Assembly (NCBI GenBank): GCA_016199985.1
Contig: JACQFQ010000024.1
Coordinates: forward strand, 62,001 to 126,000
Direction of reading: 5' to 3'
DNA: 64,000 nucleotides
Source of the DNA: Verrucomicrobiota bacterium
GTDB taxonomy: Bacteria; Verrucomicrobiota; Verrucomicrobiia; Limisphaerales; UBA11320
Numbering within the stretch: position 1 is the stretch's first letter; each line of letters starts with the position of its first letter. Shown one piece after another: positions 24,454-32,719 of this stretch. Position numbers and translations under genes: made by a program. Under the pieces are notes generated by a model. It saw only the letters and a list, made by a program, of their open reading frames with translations, did no database searches and had not been told where the DNA came from.

Positions 24454-25896
24454 TTGCCGTTGGAGTCGATAACCCGCGTGCCTGTGGATCACAACTCGGG
24501 CTATCTCCGGGTCTGGCTCTGTCCCGCCTTGGAATGGGCGTTGCGATCGGCGTGCCGAGCGGGTAACGATCCACTCCGTAACCACGATGATGCTCATTCC
24601 AGCGACTCGCTAACCATTCCACCCACACCCCTCCATTTGGCCGTAGCGAAGGTGAAGGCTCGGACTCTTCCAGTCTTCATCGCGATGTTCATCGTGAACT
24701 ATCTCGATCGGGTCAATGTGGGCTTCATTCAAAAGCACCTGAAGGCCGATCTCGGCGTGGACAGCGCGGCCTATGGATTCGGGGCGGGATTGTTCTTCGT
24801 GGGCTACGCGATCTTCGAGATGCCCTCGAACATCCTCCTGCAAAGGCTCGGAGCGCGCGCCTGGCTCTCGCGCATCGCTCTCTCCTGGGGCGTCGTGGCC
24901 TCTCTGATGGCTTTCGTCCAGACGGAGACCCAGTTCTATTGGCTCCGATTCGCGCTGGGCGCCGCGGAAGCGGGTTTCTTCCCGGGCGTGATTTACTACT
25001 TCACCCGATGGCTCCCGGCCTCCGAGCGCGGCAAGACCATCGCGCTTTTCCTGAGCGGATCCGCGATCGCCTCGATCCTGTCGGGCCCGCTCTCGGGCGC
25101 GCTCATGAAGCTCAGTTGGTTTGGACTGAAGGGCTGGCAGACCATGCTGTTCATCGAAGGGCTCTTCTCCATTGCGATCGGCGTCTTTGCCTGCTTCTGG
25201 CTGGACTCCCTGCCGCGCGACGCGAAGTGGCTGTCTCTCGAGGAGACCCACGCGCTCGAATCCACTCTCGCGAAAGAACAGCTCGAACGCGAAGCCCTAC
25301 GACGCGAGAAACCCGGAATGCTCGCCCTGCTGCGCGACCCGCAGATCCTTCTCTTCTGCTGCGTCTACTTCGTCATTCAACTCACGATTTACGCCGCGAC
25401 CTTCTGGCTTCCGAGCATCATTCGTCAAATGGGAGATCTTAGCGATCTGCAGGTGGGCTTTTTCAATTCCATTCCCTGGTCGATCTCGATTCTCGGCATG
25501 TATCTTGCCGCGGCGGGATCGTCCCGCAGTCGTCGGCCGCAGGCCTGGGTCGCTGGCGCTTTGCTGGTCGCCGCGTTCGGCATCTACATGTCCACGATCG
25601 GCGGGCCGATTTTCGCCTTCGTCGCCCTCTGTTTTGCGGCGCTCGGTTTCAAGTCGGCTTCGTCGCTTTTCTGGCCGATTCCACAAAGCTACCTGGACGC
25701 GAGAATCGCCGCGCCCGCGCTCGCGTTGATCAACTCCCTCGGCAACCTCGGAGGCTTCGTCGCCCCGACTGTCTTCGGCTGGCTCGAGAAAAACACGGGC
25801 AGCACAAAGGGCGGGCTATACGGCCTCGCGATCGCGTCGATCCTGGCCTCATGCGTCAGCCTGAGGGCCGCCTGCAAACCCAGCGCCGTGCGATGA
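24454..25896 (+). CDS. MFS transporter, anion:cation symporter (ACS) family
   Basis: About 12 membrane helices. Family markers: N-Y-L-D-R-V-N-V-G-F at the end of helix 1, the loop motif R-L-G-A-R-A-W-L-S-R-I, and G-A-A-E-A-G-F-F-P-G-V-I-Y-Y in helix 5. ACS members import carboxylates such as tartrate, glucarate or hydroxyphenylacetate by proton symport; the substrate here is unknown. The start is uncertain: there is no ATG before helix 1, the frame opens at TTG 24454, and conserved sequence begins near TTG 24637, with intervening residues that look non-coding. The 5' end may have been altered, and I treat roughly 24454-24636 as doubtful. Confidence 0.85.
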   Translation: MPLESITRVPVDHNSGYLRVWLCPALEWALRSACRAGNDPLRNHDDAHSSDSLTIPPTPLHLAVAKVKARTLPVFIAMFIVNYLDRVNVGFIQKHLKADLGVDSAAYGFGAGLFFVGYAIFEMPSNILLQRLGARAWLSRIALSWGVVASLMAFVQTETQFYWLRFALGAAEAGFFPGVIYYFTRWLPASERGKTIALFLSGSAIASILSGPLSGALMKLSWFGLKGWQTMLFIEGLFSIAIGVFACFWLDSLPRDAKWLSLEETHALESTLAKEQLEREALRREKPGMLALLRDPQILLFCCVYFVIQLTIYAATFWLPSIIRQMGDLSDLQVGFFNSIPWSISILGMYLAAAGSSRSRRPQAWVAGALLVAAFGIYMSTIGGPIFAFVALCFAALGFKSASSLFWPIPQSYLDARIAAPALALINSLGNLGGFVAPTVFGWLEKNTGSTKGGLYGLAIASILASCVSLRAACKPSAVR

Positions 25897-26339
25897 CCCG
25901 CCCGGATCGGGCGAAGGCCGGTTGCGGGCCCTCCTCGTCGCGTGCTGGGCGTCCGAGGGTCGCCGCGCCTCTTGGCGCGCGCCACAACCACGAGGCAGAT
26001 CAGATCCGCATCGAGCAGATCACCTTTAGCGCAGCGCCTGGCGTCGGAAGGATGCACCAGGGACGTCGTCAGGACTGGAAACATCACTTCGGTCATCCCG
26101 TGCTCTTTGCGGAGCCCTTTGCAGATTCACAAAGCTATGGCGGCGCCTGACACGCCGCACGGCGTTTCTCGTTCCAGAATCACCATGGCGTCGACTTTGT
26201 CGGTAGCCGTGACCGCAGCCGGCAATGGGAGGAGTTTTTCCTCGCCTGGGAGCGCCGGTTTTGGGCAGGGTGTGGTCCGCACAGGGAGGGTCGGCGGCTC
26301 AAGAAGTTTTAGGGCCTCGACGCTTCAGCGCAGAGGACA
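25897..26339. other. Intergenic stretch holding repeat copy C, no gene
   Basis: 443 bases between the MFS gene and the PEP-CTERM-like gene. The middle (26062-26212) is the inverted repeat copy described separately; the flanks show no convincing coding. AGAGGA about 5 bases before the ATG at 26340 serves as a Shine-Dalgarno for the next gene. Confidence 0.6.
26062..26212 (+). repeat. Interspersed repeat copy C (inverted, truncated)
   Basis: Matches the reverse complement of 23085-23240 over about 150 bases. On the plus strand the encoded fragment reads R-R-Q-D-W-K-H-H-F-G-H-P-V-L-F-A-E-P-F-A-D and ends G-G-A-stop, the same DUF4338-like core as copies A and B. Only the DUF4338-like half is present; the A-K-N-A-K half of copies A and B is missing. 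Confidence 0.7.
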
Positions 26340-27059
26340 ATGAGTATGACGCCGCACGATCCACTTCTGTTTTCAACCCGCATTCCAAACCCGCGTCGCG
26401 TCGCGATGTTTGTGCTGGGCTTTTTGCTATTCGAATCGCGGATGGAAGCGCAGGGGCGGATCGATGCGCTGCTCACAACCGGCGCCGGCTCGGCGTTCGT
26501 TGAGCGAACAGTCCCCATCTTCAGCGCGGGCGCCGGCCGCCCCGTGATCCTGGACTTCGACGTGGGATTCGAGAGCGAAGCGGATTCTGGAGTCACTGAC
26601 GAGCCCGATAGCATGAGCGTGGTGTTGATCCATCCCGACAGCGGCAAGCGCGCGGTGGTGGCGTACCTGAGCCCCATGACACTGGCCCTGGGGCCTTGGG
26701 TCGTGGGATACCAAGTCCTGGATGCGCAATCGATCGACGTCATCCCGGGGCCCCCCCTCGAGTCGGATCCGGGCTTTGTCGCGCGCAGCTCCCAATCTCA
26801 TCACATCAGCGTGCGGCTTCCCCCGGCGTTTCAGGCGACGGCGCTGAGCCTGCTCGTTCAGCTGCTGGACAATCAGGATGACGACCGCTCTGTCGGATGG
26901 GTGGCCAACGCGACCTTGGTCCCCGAGCCCTCCTTCTGGGCGCTGGCGGCGCTCCTTCCTATCCTTCGCTTCGGTGCTATCGGCTTCCGAACTTCTCGCC
27001 AAAGAAATCCCCTCGGTTCCAGCGAGGAGGCTCCGGGTTGTTCGCGATCTGGCGGATGA
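26340..27059 (+). CDS. PEP-CTERM-like exported protein
   Basis: 239 residues. An N-terminal hydrophobic stretch around residues 22-33 (V-A-M-F-V-L-G-F-L-L-F-E) serves as signal. The mature region is beta-rich and has no recognised domain. Near the C-terminus V-P-E-P-S-F-W-A-L-A-A-L-L-P-I-L-R (from 26919) is a PEP-CTERM sorting motif and helix, followed by an Arg-containing stretch. About 20 further residues run on past the normal end of such a tail. This extension lies opposite the last codons of the convergent M28 peptidase gene (83-bp overlap), so it is probably read-through caused by loss of the original stop. The start at 26340 or 26346 cannot be separated. Confidence 0.7.
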   Translation: MSMTPHDPLLFSTRIPNPRRVAMFVLGFLLFESRMEAQGRIDALLTTGAGSAFVERTVPIFSAGAGRPVILDFDVGFESEADSGVTDEPDSMSVVLIHPDSGKRAVVAYLSPMTLALGPWVVGYQVLDAQSIDVIPGPPLESDPGFVARSSQSHHISVRLPPAFQATALSLLVQLLDNQDDDRSVGWVANATLVPEPSFWALAALLPILRFGAIGFRTSRQRNPLGSSEEAPGCSRSGG

Positions 27060-28653
27060 TTTCGGTGATGAAGCGCACGCAGCGGACAGCGGACGCGGTG
27101 TCTCGCGGGAGAGTGAGGTCGTCCGACGGCCGATGGTAGTGCTCCTTCAGAAAGGTGGAGGGGCTCATCATCCCCGCCGGCGCGAGAACCTTCCCGGGAG
27201 GGCTGAACACCTTGGGCGCAATGGCCGGCACTCCCTGGCGGATGAAGGAGTACTGATCGCTGCGAATGAATCCAACGCTCTCGGGATTGGGATCGGGCAT
27301 CAGGGTCAACCCAAGGCGGGACGCCGCGCGCTCGACTGGCTTGTTCAGAGAGGAGTGAACGGTTCCGAGGACCACGTAAGAGCTTGTGGGCATCGTGACC
27401 AGCACCATGTCGAGGTTGATGTTGGCGACGGCCCTTCCCGCGGACGACGGCACATGCTGAGCCAGATAATCCGAACCGATCAGTCCCTTCTCCTCCGCCG
27501 TGACGGCGGCGAACAGGACGCTGCGGCGTAAGGCCAGCGAACCTTCCCTGGTCAGCGCCCGCGCCACTTCGAGAATCATCGCCGTGCCGATCGCGTTGTC
27601 GTAGGCGCCGTTGTAGATCGCGTCGCCGTTCACCGCCGGGCCACGGCCCTGATGGTCCAGATGGGCCGTGAGCACAATGCACTCGTCTCTGAGCTTCGCG
27701 TCCGAACCCGGGAGCAAGCCGAGCACATTGGGGCTCTGGACGCGCCGCAGCTCGGATTGCGAACCGAACCGAATCGAAGCCTCGAGAGGGAATCCCTGGG
27801 GTTTGCTGGAGGCGGCGGTCTCAAGAACCGCGCTGAGCGGCTTCGGCGAATGAGCGAAAACGGCCGACATGCCTCTCGGGCTTAGGGTGACCGACATCTT
27901 CGATGCGGGAAAGCCGTCCATTGGGGTTCCATTCGTATCCAGCCAACGCATGGACGAGAACTGGGCTTGCGTGACGTGCCGCGGCCAGGGCGTTTCCTCG
28001 AGATCCTTGGGCGTCGGAACGATCACCATCCCGACGGCGCCGCGGGAAATGAGCTGCACGGCTTTCTCGCGTCGGTCGGAGTAATGAGCCAGGGCGGTCG
28101 CGGGAAACCGTCCCGGCGCTTTGGCCAACATCACGGCGACGCGTCCCTTCAAATCCAGTCCGGGGAAGTCATCGTAGCCCAGTTCGGGGGCATGAACTCC
28201 GAACCCGACAAAGACGAGCGGCGCCTCGAGCGCCGTCTGTGTTTCCGCGAAGTGCGGGCGGGCGACGTAATCCAGGTTGTAGTCGAGCGTCTGCGACTTG
28301 CCTCCGGCCACGACTTCCAGTCGCGTGGCATCGGGTTTCAACTTGGCTTCCAAGAGAGGCACGGGCTGGTACCAGGCGCTCGACTCGCCAACCGGTCGGA
28401 GCCCGCTCTGCCGGAACTGCGAGGCCACGTATCGCGCGGCGATGTCGTGCCCCGGGGTTCCCGCGCCGCGGCCTTCGAGGAGATCGTCGGCCAGAAACGA
28501 AATGTGGGCCTCCAACGCCTCGCCGGCGTCGTCGAGTCGCGCGGGTGGATTCACGGCGGCGCTCAGGGAAATAGCAAGCGGCCCCAACGTCGCTAGGCAT
28601 GCCGGGATCCGGAATCGGGAACACCGGGCGAGTCGCCTCAGATAAGTCAACAT
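26977..28653 (-). CDS. Exported M28-family zinc metallopeptidase with PA-type insert
   Basis: 558 residues from the ATG at 28653, chosen because it gives a signal peptide (MLTYLRRLARCSRFRIPACL..). Catalytic part: V-L-T-A-H-L-D-H-Q-G (Zn ligand His), N-G-A-Y-D-N-A-I-G (bridging Asp), V-T-A-E-E-K-G-L-I-G-S (catalytic and ligand Glu), N-I-N-L-D-M-V (Asp) and E-H-Y-H-R-P-S-D-D (final His). All five ligands expected of M28 are present. Before the catalytic core an insert (about residues 110-250) with V-F-V-G-F-G-V-H-A-P and K-G-R-V-A-V-M fits a protease-associated domain. Predicted aminopeptidase or di-zinc exopeptidase in the periplasm or outside. Stand-alone gene, divergent from the ECF operon. 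Confidence 0.93.
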   Translation of the reverse strand: MLTYLRRLARCSRFRIPACLATLGPLAISLSAAVNPPARLDDAGEALEAHISFLADDLLEGRGAGTPGHDIAARYVASQFRQSGLRPVGESSAWYQPVPLLEAKLKPDATRLEVVAGGKSQTLDYNLDYVARPHFAETQTALEAPLVFVGFGVHAPELGYDDFPGLDLKGRVAVMLAKAPGRFPATALAHYSDRREKAVQLISRGAVGMVIVPTPKDLEETPWPRHVTQAQFSSMRWLDTNGTPMDGFPASKMSVTLSPRGMSAVFAHSPKPLSAVLETAASSKPQGFPLEASIRFGSQSELRRVQSPNVLGLLPGSDAKLRDECIVLTAHLDHQGRGPAVNGDAIYNGAYDNAIGTAMILEVARALTREGSLALRRSVLFAAVTAEEKGLIGSDYLAQHVPSSAGRAVANINLDMVLVTMPTSSYVVLGTVHSSLNKPVERAASRLGLTLMPDPNPESVGFIRSDQYSFIRQGVPAIAPKVFSPPGKVLAPAGMMSPSTFLKEHYHRPSDDLTLPRDTASAVRCVRFITEIIRQIANNPEPPRWNRGDFFGEKFGSR

Positions 28654-28915
28654 GGCCCGTCCATAGCGATCGCGGGACGCGTTGACAAATCTTAAGAGCA
28701 ACTTTCTCGGCCTCCCGGCGTTGTCAACGCCTGAAGCGGCCTCAGGCGCTTCCGGAGCAACTTCTCATTCCTTTCGTCTAAGAAACGCGCTACTGGGGTG
28801 TCTTACCTGTGTGACGACGCGGCGGACGCGCAGGTTTTCGAGGACGCGAAGAGCAAGCGTCCTGTGTCAGGGCAGGGGCGTCGAGCCCCCCTGGACCTCC
28901 CGCTGAACCGACATT
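28654..28915. promoter_or_regulatory. Divergent regulatory region between M28 peptidase and ECF operon
   Basis: 262 bases. Contains a perfect 15-base palindrome GGCGTTGTCAACGCC (28717-28731) and a matching half-site GCGTTGACAA at 28679-28688. A candidate ECF-type promoter reads GGAGC (28754) - 16 bases - CGTCTA (28775), and the element GAGCAACTT.CTC occurs twice (28695 and 28755). These are suggestive of an operator and an autoregulated sigma promoter, but none is proven. Confidence 0.4.
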
Positions 28916-29461
28916 GTGACCTCTGGTCCATCAAAGAGCGAGTCGATCGAAGAGCTGTTCGCGGCTCTGGAGTCGCCCCTATTGAGCTACGCCATTCGAT
29001 TGATCGGCGATCGCGGCGCGGCCGAGGATGTCGTCCAGGAAGCATTCATGAAACTACTGTCCCAATTTGCGGAGGTCCGCGAGCCCCGGCGGTGGCTGTA
29101 TCGCGCCGTTCACAATCTCGCGCTGAACCAGCGTCGATCCGACCGCCGGGTCTCGGCGATGAGTTCGGTGAACGCCTTGGAGGGGTCGTCCGCGAGCGAT
29201 GCGCCGCACGACACCGCGGATCCTCAACCGCTCCCCGATGAGCAGATCGTGCGATGGGAAGGAATCGGCCTCGTGCGCCTCACGCTCGAGACGCTCGACG
29301 CGCGCAGCCGGGAGATCGTGCGGCTCAAGTTCGTCGAGGAGTTGTCCTACAAGGCGATCAGCGAAAAGACCGGGCTGACTGTGGGTCATGTGGGATACCT
29401 GCTGCATCACGCGTTGAAAGCCATGGGCGATGAGCTGACAAAAACCGGGGTGATCCCATGA
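28916..29461 (+). CDS. ECF sigma factor heading the vWA/giant envelope operon
   Basis: 181 residues with a GTG start. Region 2: L-L-S-Y-A-I-R-L-I-G-D-R-G-A-A-E-D-V-V-Q and E-A-F-M-K-L, then P-R-R-W-L-Y-R-A-V-H-N-L-A-L-N. Region 4: L-D-A-R-S-R-E-I-V-R-L-K-F-V-E and then L-S-Y-K-A-I-S-E-K-T-G-L-T-V-G-H-V-G-Y-L-L. Typical length for a group-4 sigma factor. Its stop overlaps the ATG of the next gene (ATGA), so it is translationally coupled to a protein with anti-sigma-like architecture. That is the usual sigma/anti-sigma arrangement. Confidence 0.93.
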   Translation: MTSGPSKSESIEELFAALESPLLSYAIRLIGDRGAAEDVVQEAFMKLLSQFAEVREPRRWLYRAVHNLALNQRRSDRRVSAMSSVNALEGSSASDAPHDTADPQPLPDEQIVRWEGIGLVRLTLETLDARSREIVRLKFVEELSYKAISEKTGLTVGHVGYLLHHALKAMGDELTKTGVIP

Positions 29462-32400
29462 GCGACGCGACTCCGCAGTGGCCCCCGGACGATATCGAGT
29501 CCGCTCTCACCGCGCTCATCCTGAACGCGCTGCCTGAGCCCCAAGCGACGGAGCTGCGCGCGCGTTTGGATCAGGACGCCGAGCTGCGCGCGATGTATCG
29601 GCGCCTCGCGCAGACCCTGGAGATTGTGCAGGAGGCGGCGAAGACTCCATTGCCCACGGAGGCGGCGAGCGCGGAGCCTCTTCAGCTGTCGACGGAGCGT
29701 CGTGCCCGGCTCTTTGCCGCGTTCCGCAGCGCGAAACGCAAGGCCGCGAGGAAGCCTCGGCTCTCGATTCGGTCCTGGTTGGGGTCGCTCTCAAGCGATT
29801 GGACCGGCGCGCTCGGTTGGGCCTCGGCGCTGCTGCTTCTGTCCTTCGCCGGCTTGCCCGGGCTGTTCATGCGCCCGAGGTCCAGCGCATCGTCTTCGCT
29901 GAGTTTCTTTGCCAGCGACTCCGCGCCCTTGAGCTACACAGCTTCGACCCCTCCGACCGACCGGGAAGAGGCCCCCGTGGTTTTAGCGTTCAGCAATTTG
30001 AGTGTGGCGCCCGAGGGGACTCCGCCTCTTCCACCGCCCCCTGCCTCCACCTCCCGGTCGCTTCGGGAATTCAACCGGGGAATAAACGCTGGCGGCGAGT
30101 TGTTGCAAAGGGAGATGCGCTACGTCCACTCACCCGATGCGAACCCAGACCGCCCAACGCTGACCGCGCCGAATGCTATGCCCCCTGGCAAGGCCGCTTT
30201 CGGGAAGCCCGACGCCCCTGTCGCGGCCGAGCCCCAGAAAGCCGTCAGGAAGAACATTGCCGCAGACGCGATCCCAGAGCAGCTCCCTAAGGAACGTTTG
30301 GGGGAACTCGAGAATCGGGCGGGCGCGGGCTTCGCCGGCGTTTCTCGCGAAGGGAAGGATCCAAACAGCCGCGACGTGGCTAAACCTGAGAGGCAGCCTG
30401 CTCCAGTTCCGACTCTGCAGGCGTTCGACGACGCAAAGGAGAGTAAGAGGCAGGCCTCAGCCGCCGATCCTGGCAATCTAACGGCCGGCCTGCGCCCAGC
30501 ATCCACCCCGCTGATGGTTGTCCCCACAGAGCCCGCGCCAGGGGCGGCCCCTGTCCTCGGCTCCAAGCTGGAGGAGAGCGCCCCTCTTCCGTTCTACAAA
30601 GCGCCGCGCGCATTCGGACTGGATGCCGGCAATTTGAGCGTGAACGGACCTGCGGAGGCGCTCCGACCAGAAGGTCTCATGAAGCAGGAGGTGGCCTCTC
30701 CGCGCCTTGCGCGATCTTTGGAGGACAAGGCGGATCGCAAGGCCACGACGCTCACGCCGGCGATCCCGGCAATCGTGCAGCTGGAGAACCTGGATTTCGC
30801 CCAAGACCAGCGGCGATCCGCCGGGAATCGGATGGATGAGTTGGCCAGTGGTCGGCGCCAGGAGTCTGGCGAAGCAACTGTCGAGGAACTGTCAGACCTT
30901 GATAAGTCGGTTCTCGACAGGAACGGTGGCAACTCTCAGTTCGGAACCGTGCTTTCTCAGAAGTCCGCAGGTCTGGGGGGCGGAGGAAAACTCTTTATGC
31001 GCGAATCCACTTCCTTGGGACGCATTGTGTCCCGCGGAGGTGTGGCGGACTCGATAGAGGGCAAGGACGCTCTGAACCGCTTCGGCGACTTGAGCCGGGG
31101 GGAGGGGGATGGATTCGACGCTGGGCTGGGGCTGCGGGTCACCGACGGGGCGTTGGCGTCGCTCGGCGACGCGCAAGGACTTGCTGTCCCGGGAGTCCAA
31201 GGTGAAGGGGAGGATCCGCGTGATCACTACTACTACAGCGCAGGCAAAGGAAAAGCCGTGGATGGACGCGCTTCCGCCATCGCGACAAATCACATGGTTC
31301 AGCTGCTCGCTGAGAAAGACAAGGCTCTCGCCGAACCCGCGGCGTCGCGGCCGGCGAAGCTCCCTGCTCCTGTTCCCACGCCCGAGGTGACCGCCGCGGA
31401 GAACGCGTTCTCCACTTTCTCCCTCAACGTCACCGACGTCTCCTTCCAACTCGCCGGCGCTTCCTTGGAGGGCGGCGCGATGCCCGCCGCTTCCAGCATC
31501 CGAACGGAAGAGTTCATCAACGCGCTCAACTATCACGATCCCGAGCCGGCGAGCGGCCCGCTGGCCTTTGCCTTCGAACGGGCGCGTTGCTCCCTCGCGC
31601 ACAACCGCGATCTCGCGCGGATCTCGATCAAAACAGGCGCGCAGGGACGCCAGGCCGGACGCCCCTTGCAGCTCGTCCTCCTCATCGACAACTCCGGCTC
31701 GATGGAACGCGCCGACCGGGTGAGTATCTTGCGAGCTTGTCTCGGAGTTCTCGCCACTCAGGTCACCGCCCAGGATCGGATCAGCGTGATCACTTTCGCG
31801 CGCTCGGCGCGGCTTTGGATCGATTCGCTGCCCGGCGATCAAGCCGCGCAGATCGTGACCCGCCTCTCGGAGCTGACGCCGGAGGGCGGCACAAACCTGG
31901 AGGAAGCCATGGCTCTGGGCTATCAGACCGCCAGACGCCACATGCTCGCCAACGGCGTCAACCGCGTGGTGCTTCTCACCGACGGCGCGGCGAACCTGGG
32001 CAACGTCGACGGCTCGGTCCTGAAGGAGCATGTGGAAGCCCAGCGCAAACAGGGCGTGGCCTTCGACTGTTTCGGCATTGGGTGGGAAGGCTACAACGAT
32101 CACTTGCTGGAAGAGTTGTCGCGTCACGGCGATGGCCGCTACGGGTTCGTGAACACCGTCGAGGCCGCCGGCGCAGAGTTCGCCGGTCAGCTGGCCGGCG
32201 CGCTGCGCGTCGCTGCCGCCGATGTGAAGGTGCAGATCGAGTTCAATCCGCGCCGCGTCGGCGCCTGGCGGCAGTTGGGCTATTCGAAGCACCAGCTCGC
32301 CCAGCAGGACTTCCGCAACAACGCTGTGGACGCCGCGGAGCTCGGCGCCGCGGAGGCTGGCAACGCGCTCTATTTGATCGAGGTTCGCGCGGAGGGCGAA

Positions 32401-32706
32401 GGGCCCCTGGGCGTCGCGCGCGTGCGATTCAAGACGCCTGGGACTTCCGACTATCACGAGCAAAGCTGGACCCTGCCTTACACCGGCGCGGCGGCCCCGC
32501 TTGAGCAATCCTCGCCTTCGCTCCGTCTCGCGGCGTCCGCGGGCTTCTTCGCCGAGCTTCTGGCCGAGAGCCCCATCGCCAACGGAGTGAAGACGGAAAC
32601 CTTGCTGGGGCTGCTCGGAGACGTCTCCGCGTCGTTCGGCTCGGACCCCCGCGTTCAGCGACTCGAGTGGATGCTCCGATCCGCGCATTCGATTTCAGGA
32701 AAATGA
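29458..32706 (+). CDS. Membrane anti-sigma-like protein fused to a YfbK-type vWA domain
   Basis: 1082 residues. Residues 1-110 are an acidic, helical cytoplasmic segment (A-L-I-L-N-A-L-P-E-P-Q-A-T-E-L-R-A-R-L) like the N-terminus of membrane anti-sigma factors. One membrane helix lies at about 119-138. A long low-complexity Pro/Ala/Gly-rich region follows (140-640), outside the membrane. Then a pre-vWA domain (about 645-740, F-S-L-N-V-T-D-V-S-F) and a vWA domain with an intact MIDAS: D-N-S-G-S (about 744), a conserved Thr in G-G-T-N-L and L-T-D-G. The C-terminal part (910-1075) is the DUF3520-type domain of YfbK relatives. Coupled to the upstream ECF gene and 13 bases from the downstream giant gene. 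Predicted sensor that holds the sigma factor and ligates an envelope partner. Confidence 0.9.
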   Translation: MSDATPQWPPDDIESALTALILNALPEPQATELRARLDQDAELRAMYRRLAQTLEIVQEAAKTPLPTEAASAEPLQLSTERRARLFAAFRSAKRKAARKPRLSIRSWLGSLSSDWTGALGWASALLLLSFAGLPGLFMRPRSSASSSLSFFASDSAPLSYTASTPPTDREEAPVVLAFSNLSVAPEGTPPLPPPPASTSRSLREFNRGINAGGELLQREMRYVHSPDANPDRPTLTAPNAMPPGKAAFGKPDAPVAAEPQKAVRKNIAADAIPEQLPKERLGELENRAGAGFAGVSREGKDPNSRDVAKPERQPAPVPTLQAFDDAKESKRQASAADPGNLTAGLRPASTPLMVVPTEPAPGAAPVLGSKLEESAPLPFYKAPRAFGLDAGNLSVNGPAEALRPEGLMKQEVASPRLARSLEDKADRKATTLTPAIPAIVQLENLDFAQDQRRSAGNRMDELASGRRQESGEATVEELSDLDKSVLDRNGGNSQFGTVLSQKSAGLGGGGKLFMRESTSLGRIVSRGGVADSIEGKDALNRFGDLSRGEGDGFDAGLGLRVTDGALASLGDAQGLAVPGVQGEGEDPRDHYYYSAGKGKAVDGRASAIATNHMVQLLAEKDKALAEPAASRPAKLPAPVPTPEVTAAENAFSTFSLNVTDVSFQLAGASLEGGAMPAASSIRTEEFINALNYHDPEPASGPLAFAFERARCSLAHNRDLARISIKTGAQGRQAGRPLQLVLLIDNSGSMERADRVSILRACLGVLATQVTAQDRISVITFARSARLWIDSLPGDQAAQIVTRLSELTPEGGTNLEEAMALGYQTARRHMLANGVNRVVLLTDGAANLGNVDGSVLKEHVEAQRKQGVAFDCFGIGWEGYNDHLLEELSRHGDGRYGFVNTVEAAGAEFAGQLAGALRVAAADVKVQIEFNPRRVGAWRQLGYSKHQLAQQDFRNNAVDAAELGAAEAGNALYLIEVRAEGEGPLGVARVRFKTPGTSDYHEQSWTLPYTGAAAPLEQSSPSLRLAASAGFFAELLAESPIANGVKTETLLGLLGDVSASFGSDPRVQRLEWMLRSAHSISGK

Positions 32707-32719
32707 TCCCTGCTCCTCT

